DNA from: Spirochaetaceae bacterium
Lineage (GTDB): Bacteria > Spirochaetota > Spirochaetia > DSM-27196 > PWMO01
Assembly: GCA_007693325.1 (NCBI GenBank)
Contig: REDW01000066.1
Location: 1-64,000, forward strand
DNA: 64,000 nucleotides
Direction: 5' to 3'
A program made the translations under genes and the position numbers. Position 1 is the stretch's first letter; the number at the start of each line of letters is the position of its first letter. Below, piece by piece: positions 40,926 to 50,379 of this stretch. The notes beneath the pieces were generated by a model that worked only from the letters and a program-made list of their open reading frames with translations, was not told the origin of the DNA and searched no databases.

Positions 40926-42968
40926 ATGAAGCCTCATAAGCGAGTCCTCAGCGTGGTGCTGTGCCTGACGGTGCTCAGCACAACGCTTGCCTCGAATAGC
41001 TCGCGCGCCACGGACCACGCTGATACTGAGTCAGACTCCGCGCCCCCAACCGTCCAACAGGCTGTTGAGCACTACTACCAGGGGCGGATTGAGAGCGCCA
41101 TTGCGGAGCTGGAGCAGCTGGTGCGCGCCGCGCCGCAGGATCAGGATGCCAGGCGCAACCTGGCGCTGCTGCTGCTCGAAAGCGGGCGCCACAGCGAGGC
41201 ACTGGCCCAGCTGAACCCTGACGGTGACAGCCTTCCGGCACAGGTACAGCTACTGGCCGCAGAGCCGCAGCGGGCGCTACAGAGCTTCGATGATGTTGAG
41301 GATCCGGACGCCATGCACATGTTCTGGACCGGTGTTGCGGCGCGCGACGCCGGAGAGCCGCAGCGCGCCGCTGAAGCGTTTGCGCAAGCGGTCTCGATTG
41401 AGGCCCATCTGCCTTACGCGCACTATTTCCTGGGCCAACTGGCGCTGGAACAGCAAGAGTGGGAGGCGGCCGCCGAGCACCTGCAGCGCGCGCTGCGCCA
41501 GGACGGCAACCTGACCAGCGTTTTTGAGCCGCTGGCCCGCGCACAGATTGCCCAGGGCAACATCGAGTCAGCCTACGCGCTGCTGAGCCGCGCCGAGATT
41601 GCGCTGCCGTGGGACAGCGGCGTCGATGAAGCCAGGCAGCAGCTCGAGCACGAATTCCCGCAGTTGCGCGCCGATCGGGAAGCCGAGGTTGCCGCACGGC
41701 GGGTGAGCGTCACTGCGCCGCGCGTTGCCCCGCTGCCCGATGAGGCCGCTGAGGCTCCGCGCGTGCGCGTCGGTCTGGCAGAAGACGTTACCAGTATCCA
41801 CCTCAAGACCGGCGCCCGATGGACTCTGACCGCCGCAGGTAGTCCTGACCCGGTTGCCGAAGGTACCCGCGACGACGTGCTGCTGATAGAGCGATTGCAT
41901 CCCGGCGGTGTCAGCGTCGGCTACGAAGACGGCCCCGAGATCTATGCCGGCAGTGGACCGCTGGAACTCGATTACCAGGACACCGGCGCCACAACTGTGC
42001 TGTTTGACATGGCGTACGGTCACGGACAGTTCTCCGCAGGCCGCGAGGACCGCAGTTATCGTGGTACAATTCGCATCCTCAGCTGGGCCGATCGCGGCTT
42101 CACGGTGGTAAACGAGCTCAACCTCGAAGCCTACCTGATGTCGGTTGTGCCCTCCGAGATGCCGGCCTCGTGGCCGATGGAAGCGCTGCAGGCCCAGGCG
42201 GTGGCGGCGCGCTCGTACACATTGGCGCCGAGATCGCGCTTTCACGCTCGCGGATTTGATCTGCTGGGTTCGGTACTGTCGGCGTTCTATCGCGGCAGCG
42301 GCGGCGAACACCCGCGCTCCACCGAGGCGGTGCACGCCACTATAGGAAAGGTGCTGATGGACGGCGAAATCCCGCTCAACGCGGTCTACTCGGCCAACAG
42401 CGCCGGCTACACCGAGAGCAGCGCCAGCGTTTGGGGTTCTGCAACGGCGCTGGTAGCAGTCTCGGACAAGAAGCTGCCGCCGCGAGACAGCGCCCTCAGC
42501 CCTCTCGAGCTGGAGAGCTGGCTGCGGCAACGCCCCGAGAGCCACAGCAACCACGCGCGCTACTCATCGCGCAGCGCCTACCGCTGGTCGCGCTGGGTCA
42601 GCCAGGAGGAGCTCGCCGCGCGCCTGGGCGATGCCGGCGTTGGCCGGGTAACGGCACTGATCACACGCGGGCGCGGCATCAGCGGCCGCGTGGAACGCGT
42701 TGAAGTGATCGGCAGCGAGGGAACTACCACCGTTGAGCGCGACGCCATCCGCTCGCGCCTCGGCGGGCTGCGCAGCAACCTCTTCACGGTCTACCCCAGG
42801 CTGGGCCCGGACGGCTCACCGAGCCACTTTGTAGTGACCGGCGCCGGCTGGGGTCACGGCGTGGGAATGGACCAGAGCGGCGCCGCCGGTATGGCCGCCG
42901 CCGGTTACCGCGCAACCGAGATTCTCGAACACTACTACCCGCAAGCCGAACTGCGCCGGCTGTACTAG
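40926..42968 (+). CDS. Exported SpoIID/LytB-domain protein with N-terminal TPR repeats
   Basis: Signal peptide, TPRs, SpoIID motifs (LEAYLMSVVPSEMPASWPMEALQAQAVAARSYTL, WGHGVGMDQSGAAGMAAAGYRATEILEHYYP). Confidence 0.9.
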   Translation: MKPHKRVLSVVLCLTVLSTTLASNSSRATDHADTESDSAPPTVQQAVEHYYQGRIESAIAELEQLVRAAPQDQDARRNLALLLLESGRHSEALAQLNPDGDSLPAQVQLLAAEPQRALQSFDDVEDPDAMHMFWTGVAARDAGEPQRAAEAFAQAVSIEAHLPYAHYFLGQLALEQQEWEAAAEHLQRALRQDGNLTSVFEPLARAQIAQGNIESAYALLSRAEIALPWDSGVDEARQQLEHEFPQLRADREAEVAARRVSVTAPRVAPLPDEAAEAPRVRVGLAEDVTSIHLKTGARWTLTAAGSPDPVAEGTRDDVLLIERLHPGGVSVGYEDGPEIYAGSGPLELDYQDTGATTVLFDMAYGHGQFSAGREDRSYRGTIRILSWADRGFTVVNELNLEAYLMSVVPSEMPASWPMEALQAQAVAARSYTLAPRSRFHARGFDLLGSVLSAFYRGSGGEHPRSTEAVHATIGKVLMDGEIPLNAVYSANSAGYTESSASVWGSATALVAVSDKKLPPRDSALSPLELESWLRQRPESHSNHARYSSRSAYRWSRWVSQEELAARLGDAGVGRVTALITRGRGISGRVERVEVIGSEGTTTVERDAIRSRLGGLRSNLFTVYPRLGPDGSPSHFVVTGAGWGHGVGMDQSGAAGMAAAGYRATEILEHYYPQAELRRLY

Positions 42969-43059
42969 CGCCGGCCCGCCGCACGCGCCTTGGGCGCAGC
43001 CGCTGTCGCGAAACCTCTTGACACAAGAAAAGCGGTTGCGATAGAGTTAGCCGTAACAA

Positions 43060-43143
43060 GCCCGAGTGGTGAAACTGGTAGACACGCTAGGTTCAGGGTC
43101 TAGTGGCCTTACGGCTGTGGAGGTTCAAGTCCTCTCTCGGGCA
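43060..43143 (+). tRNA. tRNA-Leu (anticodon CAG)
   Basis: GCCCGAG..CTCGGGC acceptor, anticodon loop TTCAGGG with stem CTAGG/TCTAG, long variable arm, T-arm GGAGGTTCAAGTCCTCT. Confidence 0.95.
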
Positions 43144-43146
43144 GAA

Positions 43147-43185
43147 AGAAAGCCGGGTGCCTTTTGGTGCCCGGCTTTCTTTTTG
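43147..43185 (+). terminator. Rho-independent terminator after tRNA-Leu
   Basis: AGAAAGCCGGGTGCC-TTTT-GGTGCCCGGCTTTCTTTTT. Confidence 0.92.
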
Positions 43186-43329
43186 CCAAGGATGGAGAGG
43201 ACTTGAAACGGAGGTGCGTGCGCGAATACCTGGAGCGCCGAGGCACAGGAGGTGCCGAGAGCACCGGAGGCGGGTCGGAGGGAGCGGACACGATGTCCGC
43301 GACTGGAGACCAAGTCCTCTCTCGGGCAT

Positions 43330-43367
43330 CAAAAAAGGTGATTGGCTTCATGTCGATCACCTTTTTC
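43330..43367 (+). terminator. Second terminator-like hairpin after the duplicated tRNA-Leu 3' end
   Basis: AAAAAAGGTGAT-tggcttcatgtcg-ATCACCTTTTTC. Confidence 0.75.
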
Positions 43368-43563
43368 GTTGGGGCCCTGAGGAGGACTTGAAACGCAGGC
43401 ACGGCGCGAGCCGGCGAGCGCAATCCGGCAGGATGCCGGATTAGTGCCGGAGGCGGCCTGGAATGCCGAGCAATGATCGGCTGGGATACCGCACTCGTTT
43501 TCTTTATGTCGCTGCGTAATGACGCAGGAGAAATCTTCTCCAAGGACAGTCGTCTCCCGGGTC

Positions 43564-44061
43564 CTACCTTTTTGCGAGCTTGATCGCCTGCCGCTCCAAC
43601 TGCTCACTGAGCCAGATACCGTTCGCGCGCATCGTGTTTATTGTTGATGCAATGTCTATCGCCTCCCCCCGGTGGATCGCGTGAATAATCAATCCAAGTG
43701 ACCCGGTGACGGACAGGCCGTTCAGTCTTGCAACGCGCCTGCCGATCGCTTCGTCAATGCACACCAGAGCGATCTGCTTTTCAAGAGCTGTCTGAATCAC
43801 TGAAGCCTCTCCACGATCAAGGGCCAATACGAGATCCTTGCGGACATTTACATCACTATGACTGATCTCAATGGGGCTACCCAGGTCGAGAATGTTCTGC
43901 CCGACCGCCGCGGTTGATCCGGCGCGTATTTCCCGAACGACTTCCCTCGGTACAAGCACTCGATGAAAGTGGCGGAGCACTACTTCAGGATGGGAAACAC
44001 CTGCTGCCAACGCGATGATCGGTCCAGTATTGATAACCAGACTAATGTGGGAGGTCGACAT
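43564..44061 (-). CDS. PIN-domain (DUF3368-type) toxin
   Basis: VINTGPIIALAAG..RVLVPREVVREI..LDRGEASVIQTALEKQIALVCIDEAIGRRVARL. Confidence 0.82.
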   Translation of the reverse strand: MSTSHISLVINTGPIIALAAGVSHPEVVLRHFHRVLVPREVVREIRAGSTAAVGQNILDLGSPIEISHSDVNVRKDLVLALDRGEASVIQTALEKQIALVCIDEAIGRRVARLNGLSVTGSLGLIIHAIHRGEAIDIASTINTMRANGIWLSEQLERQAIKLAKR

Positions 44062-44296
44062 CGTTCATCAACTCGTCGGGATCAAAGTTCATTGTACTGA
44101 CTTGGTATCGGGAAAGCTGCAGCAGAAATGACACTCTGGACATCCCCAACATGTCGGCCGCGACAGCGGATGAGATCTTCCCCATCTCATACAGCTTGGC
44201 CGCCATAGCCATCTTTGCTTCTGCCTCGAACTCACGCGCGGTGAGTTGTAGTAAATCGGGCAACGCCTCCGGGTAGTCGATCTGCAAATGGTTCAT
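44042..44296 (-). CDS. UPF0175-family antitoxin
   Basis: EAEAKMAMAAKLYEMGKISSAVAADMLGMSRVSFLLQLSRY; overlaps the PIN gene by 20 nt. Confidence 0.82.
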   Translation of the reverse strand: MNHLQIDYPEALPDLLQLTAREFEAEAKMAMAAKLYEMGKISSAVAADMLGMSRVSFLLQLSRYQVSTMNFDPDELMNDVDLPH

Positions 44297-44383
44297 GACT
44301 CACCCTCCTGTCTTAAACTTAAACTTTACACGCTTGGACGCGCCGGTACAACCGCCGACTGCTCGGCTCGATAAATCTACGGG

Positions 44384-44842
44384 TTACGGGTCACCTGTTT
44401 CATACCCCATTTGCTTATAGCGTTTCATGCGGCGTTGAAATGAGGCGGCAAGAACCGTGTTCCCCGCCAGCTTGTCTTTCCCCGCCGGGGGTGCGGACGT
44501 TTTCTTGGACTGATCGAAGCCGTAGAGCGCCGGCGGAATCAGTGCCGGGAACGCAGTCGGCATGAAGGCGCAGATCACAACGATTCGCAGCGTCATGCCG
44601 ATCCAGAATCCGGGCACTGCGGTCATCACCGGCACGATCACGTTGGCCGCGGCCTCCACCGGACTCAGGACCACACTACCGATTTTCGTGGCTTGTTTCA
44701 GCGCGGTTCGCGAAGCGTACACCATCAGCCGGATCAGCGGTTTCCCGGCGATCGCCCAGGGCTCCGGTCGGCAGTTGCGGTCTGCACAATTGATGCAGCG
44801 CTGCAGTGCGGCGACGCGGGGGCCGGGATTCGCAGCGTACAC
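44384..44842 (-). CDS. Hypothetical membrane protein (uncertain)
   Basis: ORF with hydrophobic segments; no recognised motif. Confidence 0.3.
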   Translation of the reverse strand: MYAANPGPRVAALQRCINCADRNCRPEPWAIAGKPLIRLMVYASRTALKQATKIGSVVLSPVEAAANVIVPVMTAVPGFWIGMTLRIVVICAFMPTAFPALIPPALYGFDQSKKTSAPPAGKDKLAGNTVLAASFQRRMKRYKQMGYETGDP

Positions 44843-44991
44843 TTGACTCCGCCGGTCAACAATGATACGGATGAGTTTGGAGACCGGCGCTTTGCGGACA
44901 GCGGGTCCCTACATGTCAACATAGATGACGCCTCTACTTGAGGAACGAGGAGCCATCGCGTGCCGTTCGCGGAGAGCTCCAGCGTCTTGTT

Positions 44992-46029
44992 TTACCGCCC
45001 CACGTCAACTACCGCGTAGACCGGAAAGTGATCGGAGGGGTAGCGCCCGTCTGCATGCGTTCGGATGATCCCAGCTTCCAGCACCGGAATTTCGATTGGA
45101 GCGAGCACGAAGTCGATCTTCGTCGTCAGCGGCTCTCCAGTGAAGTCGTGAAACGTACCGATTTCATCGAGATCTACGTCCGGATAGAGAACGCGGTAGG
45201 TGTCGGCGAGCGGCCGCGGGTCGAGAGCCCCGCGACCGCCGGCTTTTGCCGGGTCGTCAAGCAGCAACCGCATCGCAGGGTTCAGCTCATTGGCGTTGAA
45301 GTCGCCGAGCACGAATACCGGCCCGTCCGTGGGGCGCTCGAGAAACTCCCCGAGCAGGAGCGCGACGCTCTGCTCCCGGGCACGCTGCGAGGCATAGTCG
45401 AGGTGTACACTGTACACATACAGAGTTTCGCCGGAGTGACGATCGTCGAGTTTAACCCACGTTGCGATCCGCGGCAAAGCGGCGTCCCATCCGACACTGC
45501 CCGGTTCATTCGGCGTTTCCGAGAACCAGAAGGTCTCGTGGTAGCGCAGACGGAATCGATCGGTGCGGTACATTACCGCATTGAACTTGCCGTCGGCTTT
45601 GTCGGCGGTAAGCGGTGCGCCATCGCCGGCGGAGCGACCTACAATGCCGTACTCATCGCCGAACGCGTCGATGAGGTCGTGTATCTGCTCGAGCTCTGGT
45701 TCCTGAAAGCCGACGATGTCTGGATTGAGCTTGCGGATGACATCGAAGGCGAGGCCGCGCCGGTATTCCCAGCCGTCCGGCCCGTCGGGGGCGCTCGCAA
45801 GTCGAATGTTGAACGAAAGCAGGGTGAGCGGGATTTCCCGCTCCCCGTCACTACCAGAGGCTCGGCTGATCCACGGCGCGAAGCACGTCGCCAGCGCCAC
45901 AGCCGCGAGGAGTACCGCGACTCGTGCGACCGGCGGCCGGATCGGTGACGGTGGTTGCATCAGCATGCCTTGTTCCCGATCGTTTCGATACTGTGCCCGA
46001 GCAAATGCGCCATAAAACTCCTCCACCAC
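44992..46029 (-). CDS. Endonuclease/exonuclease/phosphatase family protein, exported
   Basis: LTLLSFNIRLASAPDG..PDIVGFQEPELEQ..VFVLGDFNANEL..YPSDHFPVYAVV; start probably internal (about 45967). Confidence 0.85.
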   Translation of the reverse strand: MVEEFYGAFARAQYRNDREQGMLMQPPSPIRPPVARVAVLLAAVALATCFAPWISRASGSDGEREIPLTLLSFNIRLASAPDGPDGWEYRRGLAFDVIRKLNPDIVGFQEPELEQIHDLIDAFGDEYGIVGRSAGDGAPLTADKADGKFNAVMYRTDRFRLRYHETFWFSETPNEPGSVGWDAALPRIATWVKLDDRHSGETLYVYSVHLDYASQRAREQSVALLLGEFLERPTDGPVFVLGDFNANELNPAMRLLLDDPAKAGGRGALDPRPLADTYRVLYPDVDLDEIGTFHDFTGEPLTTKIDFVLAPIEIPVLEAGIIRTHADGRYPSDHFPVYAVVDVGR

Positions 46030-46311
46030 GGCTCGGATATCGGTTCCGACACCTCACTATCTCGAAGATCCACAGGCCCTCTAGCCTACTCCCTTGCGAC
46101 GCCGTACACAAGTCCCGCGATGGCCATTGTCATCTTCCTGGTTCTTGGTTGGTCGTACATCCAGCCCTCCACGAGAAGCTCTGTGTTGTCTTTGCTGAAC
46201 CAGTGGAGCAAATAAACGTATTGCGGTTATGATCGATTATTCTAATGTTGCGCAATTGCTTTGTAAGACCTATAGTCTCAACTACGAGCATGTTGCCAAA
46301 GCAGGTATACT

Positions 46312-49300
46312 ATGGCGAAGAAGATTCTCCTCGTAGAAGATGAAGCAATCATTGCCATGTCAGAGGCTCAGTTGCTCAAGAGACATGGATATGAGGTCGT
46401 CACCGCTCACAACGGCGAAAGAGCGATTGAAGCGGTAGACGCCGACCCCGAGATTTCGCTTATCCTCATGGACATCAATCTCGGAAGCGGGATGGACGGC
46501 ACAGAAGCTGCTGCGCAGATTCTCACCCGCCATGATATACCCACCGTATTTGTCACCAGCCACTCGGAGAAAGAGTATGTAGATAGGGTCAAGAAGATTA
46601 CCGGTTACGGATACGTACTCAAGAATTCGGGAGAATTCGTCCTGATCGAATCAATACATATGGCATACTCCCTGTTTGAGGCCAATGAGAAACTGAAAAC
46701 GGAGAACAGTGCGCGGAGGGAGACAGAAGAAGAGCTCTCATCGATCTATACCCACACTCCCGTTCTGATGCTGCTTCTGGACAAGGAGAGGAGGGTGCGC
46801 AAAGCAAATGCATTTGCCACACAATTTGCAGGCACCCCGGCCGAGGATATGATCGGAAAACGAGGGGGAGAAGCTCTGCGGTGCATCCATCATCTGGATA
46901 ACCCGAAAGGCTGCGGTTTCGGCCCTTTCTGCAAGGAATGCAGCGTTAAGCAAGTTGTAAAGAACACGTTCGCAAACGGCGAAGGGTATCACCGGGTGGA
47001 AGCTACTCTTCCCTTCATTCAGCACGGAGAGGAGCAACAGCTGACGTTTCTGGTCTCCACGTCTCTCCTCCACAAAAAAGAAGAAGATCTGTGTCTGGTA
47101 GCCTTTGAAGATATTACCGACTACAAACAGCTGCAGGAGAAGTACAAGGCGCTCTTTGACAATGCTCCACTGCCCTATCAATCTCTAGATAGGAACGGGA
47201 TTTTTCTCGGGGTAAACCCCGCCTGGCTTGAGACACTCGGCGGATACACACAAGAGGAAGTGATTGGAGCATCATTTGCCGAATTCCTGCACCCCGATTC
47301 GGTAGACGGGTTCAGAACCAATTTTGAAAAACTCAAAGAGCACGGTAGCGGCAAAGGCATCGTGTACAGGATGAGAAAGAAGAGCGGCGACTCCATGGAG
47401 GTATCTTTTGACGGCGTTGTAGCCTACACCGCTGGCGGTGATGTGAAACAGACCCATTGCATCTTGAAAGACGTTACCGAAGAGACGCGGATAAAGCGAG
47501 AACTGCAGGAAAGTGAGAAACGATTCAAGACGATTGTTGAGCATATTAATCAGGGCCTGATAATCCATGATTTTGATGGGATAATTACCTTTGTAAATGA
47601 CAAGGTATGCCGGGCACTCGGCTACTCCCAGGATGAACTAATAGGTAAATCCGTTGCAGGCCTGCATAGTCATTCTCATAGGAATTTTGTACAAAACGTT
47701 CTTGAGAATGCGGCATCGCCGGATGGAGACTCTTTTGAGATAGAGGCATTAAGCAAAGACGGCAAAGTGATACCGGTAGAAGTAAGGAGCAAAATCGTAT
47801 CAAGAGAAGGGGCCGGTGAGATTCAATCAGTCGTAACCGATATCACCAAGCGCAAACTCGCCGAGCAAGCGTTGAGCCAGAGCGAGATGACGTTGCGGCA
47901 GGTGATTGATCTTGTTCCCCACTTTATTTTTGCCAAGGATGCGCACGGCAACTACCTGTTGGCCAACAAAGCTGTTGCTGATGTACACGGAACCACTCCG
48001 GAAAGACTGCTGGGCAGAAGCGATTACGATTTCAGCCGCAACACCGAAGAAGTTGATTTCTTTGTTGCGTGCGACAGGAAGGTGATCGAAAGCGGAACAG
48101 GATTGTATAACATAGAAGAACCAATCACCGACTCAGACGGTTCAATACGATATCTTGAAACAACCAAGATTCCATTTACCGCCTCCACCAACGGAATCCC
48201 AGCGGTACTCGCTGTTTCGATCGATATAACCGAGCGCAAGCAAGCTGAACAGGCACTCGATCGGGAGCGAACACTGCTGCGTACCATAATCGATAGCATC
48301 CCTGATCCCATTTATGTGAAAGACATAGATGGCGGTATACAGTTGGCCAACAGAGCCGACTACCAACATTCGGGTTTCGAGCGGGAAGAAGACGTAATCG
48401 GTAAAACCGATTCTGACATATACCCCCCAGAGATTGCCAAGCGCTTTGTGGAGGACGACCAAAGAGTATTGATACACGGGCAGAGCGTGATAGACAGGGA
48501 AGAACAACTCATTACGCGAAATGGTGAAGTTGTCTGGCAACTAACCACCAAACTCCCCCTGTATGACCGCGATGGCAAAATCACCGGTCTGGTTGGAATA
48601 GGACACGACATCACCGAGCGCAAACAGGCCGAAGAACGCCTCCGGCAGGTGTTGAACGAGTACGACACGGTATTCCATGGAACCAGGGATATCATGTTCC
48701 TGATCGAAGTCATCGATGAGGACACCTATCGGTTCATCCGCAACAACCGGGCCCATGCCGAAGCTACAGGGTTCACAACGGAATGGATACAGAAGAAGAC
48801 ACCCCAGGAATTGCTGGGAGAAGAACGCGGCGCTGAGATTGCCGCCAATTGCCGGCGTTGTGTGCGTGCTTCCAGTTCCATTTCCTTTGAAGAGACCGTG
48901 AATACCCCCGGTGGACTAAGAACCTGGTATGTCACCGTGACCCCTGTTTTCAATCAAAGCAGGATCCAGTATTTGGTGGGGGCCGCTCAGGACATCACCG
49001 AGCGCAAACAGGCCGCGGAAGAAATCCAGCGTCAGCTGGCTGAGAAAGAAACCCTCCTCAAAGAAGTCCACCACCGCATGAAGAACAACATGGCACAGGT
49101 TGAAGGCTTACTTTCACTTCAGGCCGGTTCGGCCGATAGCGCTGAAGTCAAGTCCGCACTGAATGAAGCTATTTCGCGGGTTCGCAGTACTCGAACGCTC
49201 TATGATAAGCTTCTTATCGGAGAAAGGTACGAGGAGGTCTCGATGAGAGACTACCTTGAGGGCCTCATCGATTCACTGCTGGAAGTATTCAATGAGCGTT

Positions 49301-49638
49301 GCGGCGTAACAGTAGAGCAGAGCATTGTCGAGTTTACCCTCTGTTCGAGAAAGGCCGTTCCCGTAGGAATCATCTTGAATGAGCTTCTGACAAACGCTTT
49401 TAAGTATGCCTTTAAGGGACGCGACGAGGGCCGTGTCTCTATCGGTCTTGAGAAGACTGAAAAGCGGGTAACCCTTAGCGTTTGGGACGATGGCATCGGT
49501 ATTGATGAAGGGGTTGATGCCAACAACACTTCGGGGTTTGGCCTTTCTCTCGTCAAAATGCTCGCTGAACAGCTTGAAGGGGTCTTTTCTATCGCAAATG
49601 ATCACGGCACACGGAGCGTCTTGGAATTTGAAATATAA
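46312..49638 (+). CDS. Hybrid sensor histidine kinase: N-terminal REC, several PAS domains, HisKA_2-type kinase core
   Basis: KILLVEDEAIIAMSEAQLL; repeated DITERKQAEQAL; LLKEVHHRMKNNMAQVEGLLSLQ; HATPase ELLTNAFKYAF. Confidence 0.92.
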   Translation: MAKKILLVEDEAIIAMSEAQLLKRHGYEVVTAHNGERAIEAVDADPEISLILMDINLGSGMDGTEAAAQILTRHDIPTVFVTSHSEKEYVDRVKKITGYGYVLKNSGEFVLIESIHMAYSLFEANEKLKTENSARRETEEELSSIYTHTPVLMLLLDKERRVRKANAFATQFAGTPAEDMIGKRGGEALRCIHHLDNPKGCGFGPFCKECSVKQVVKNTFANGEGYHRVEATLPFIQHGEEQQLTFLVSTSLLHKKEEDLCLVAFEDITDYKQLQEKYKALFDNAPLPYQSLDRNGIFLGVNPAWLETLGGYTQEEVIGASFAEFLHPDSVDGFRTNFEKLKEHGSGKGIVYRMRKKSGDSMEVSFDGVVAYTAGGDVKQTHCILKDVTEETRIKRELQESEKRFKTIVEHINQGLIIHDFDGIITFVNDKVCRALGYSQDELIGKSVAGLHSHSHRNFVQNVLENAASPDGDSFEIEALSKDGKVIPVEVRSKIVSREGAGEIQSVVTDITKRKLAEQALSQSEMTLRQVIDLVPHFIFAKDAHGNYLLANKAVADVHGTTPERLLGRSDYDFSRNTEEVDFFVACDRKVIESGTGLYNIEEPITDSDGSIRYLETTKIPFTASTNGIPAVLAVSIDITERKQAEQALDRERTLLRTIIDSIPDPIYVKDIDGGIQLANRADYQHSGFEREEDVIGKTDSDIYPPEIAKRFVEDDQRVLIHGQSVIDREEQLITRNGEVVWQLTTKLPLYDRDGKITGLVGIGHDITERKQAEERLRQVLNEYDTVFHGTRDIMFLIEVIDEDTYRFIRNNRAHAEATGFTTEWIQKKTPQELLGEERGAEIAANCRRCVRASSSISFEETVNTPGGLRTWYVTVTPVFNQSRIQYLVGAAQDITERKQAAEEIQRQLAEKETLLKEVHHRMKNNMAQVEGLLSLQAGSADSAEVKSALNEAISRVRSTRTLYDKLLIGERYEEVSMRDYLEGLIDSLLEVFNERCGVTVEQSIVEFTLCSRKAVPVGIILNELLTNAFKYAFKGRDEGRVSIGLEKTEKRVTLSVWDDGIGIDEGVDANNTSGFGLSLVKMLAEQLEGVFSIANDHGTRSVLEFEI

Positions 49639-49783
49639 CTCTGTTAGCCTGCCATGCTTTAGATCACGCCTTGACGCACGGCGGCAGCAAACTCTCAACG
49701 CACCCGGCAGCCTTAAGCCAATTTTGGTAAGTCCACGCGTTTTTTTGACTTCTGTCTCTGACTGCGCTACACTCTAGACTGTT

Positions 49784-49981
49784 ATGAATATTGCAGAAAC
49801 ATCCACACACATGTCACAGGCTATGGTTCAGGGCGAAGCAGGGATGCGGGTGCTCAATATGGCGCTCCGCAGCACCGAAGAGGCGGGGGAGCAGGTGCTT
49901 CAGGCCGTCCAGGCAGCCGGCCCCGCCCCGCAGCAGATTCAGCCCGATCATATCGGAAATATCGTCGATATCGAGGTCTGA
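49784..49981 (+). CDS. YjfB-like putative motility protein
   Basis: 65 aa, MSQAMVQGEAGMRVLNMALRSTEEAGEQVLQAVQ resembles the YjfB family. Confidence 0.5.
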   Translation: MNIAETSTHMSQAMVQGEAGMRVLNMALRSTEEAGEQVLQAVQAAGPAPQQIQPDHIGNIVDIEV

Positions 49982-50133
49982 CCCGGGCCGTTGCAGCCGC
50001 TGATTGAGCGGACAGGAATACACCGGCTACCTCCTCTGGATTGTGGGTCTATGTGTGCCCGCGCCCCCTCCCTTACTTCCTTACTTGACGCCTATTAGTC
50101 CAATGGCGTATTCTTATCATAAGGAAGGTACAT

Positions 50134-50379
50134 ATGCTCTGCAAGATGACCAGCAAGAACCAGCTGACCCTGCCCAAGGAAGTTCTGCGGCACTGCCAGG
50201 ATCAAAGCTATTTTGACGCTCGCTGGGAATCCGGGCGTATTGTTCTGGAACCCGTGGTGATTCGACCCCTGGAAAGCCCGCAACTGGCCGCAATCCGGGA
50301 CAAGGTTGACCGCCTGGGAATCGGCGAAGCCGATCTGGCCGGTATCGTGGCCGAGGCCAGGCGTGCTTACGGTTCTTGA
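50134..50379 (+). CDS. AbrB/MazE-type antitoxin
   Basis: MTSKNQLTLPKEVLRHCQDQSYFDARWESGRIVLEPV. Confidence 0.8.
   Translation: MLCKMTSKNQLTLPKEVLRHCQDQSYFDARWESGRIVLEPVVIRPLESPQLAAIRDKVDRLGIGEADLAGIVAEARRAYGS

Larger units (their letters stand above)
43126..43495. repeat. Two tandem units of 185 nt period, derived from the tRNA-Leu 3' end plus terminator plus inverted T-arm module
   Basis: CAAGTCCTCTCTCGGGCA at 43126-43143 and 43311-43328; GAGGACTTGAAACG at 43197 and 43382; both pairs exactly 185 nt apart. Confidence 0.85.

Noticed and set aside
43195-43495. Integron attC array or CRISPR array
   Set aside because: No RYYYAAC/GTTRRRY pairs, no integrase, no Cas genes; only two full units of 185 nt with internal structure
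43103-43543. Several short ORFs over tRNA-Leu and the downstream repeat (e.g. ..REDLNLHSRKATRP, ..PERGLEPPQP)
   Set aside because: They translate the tRNA T-arm and terminator hairpins; such peptides are common spurious annotations near tRNA genes
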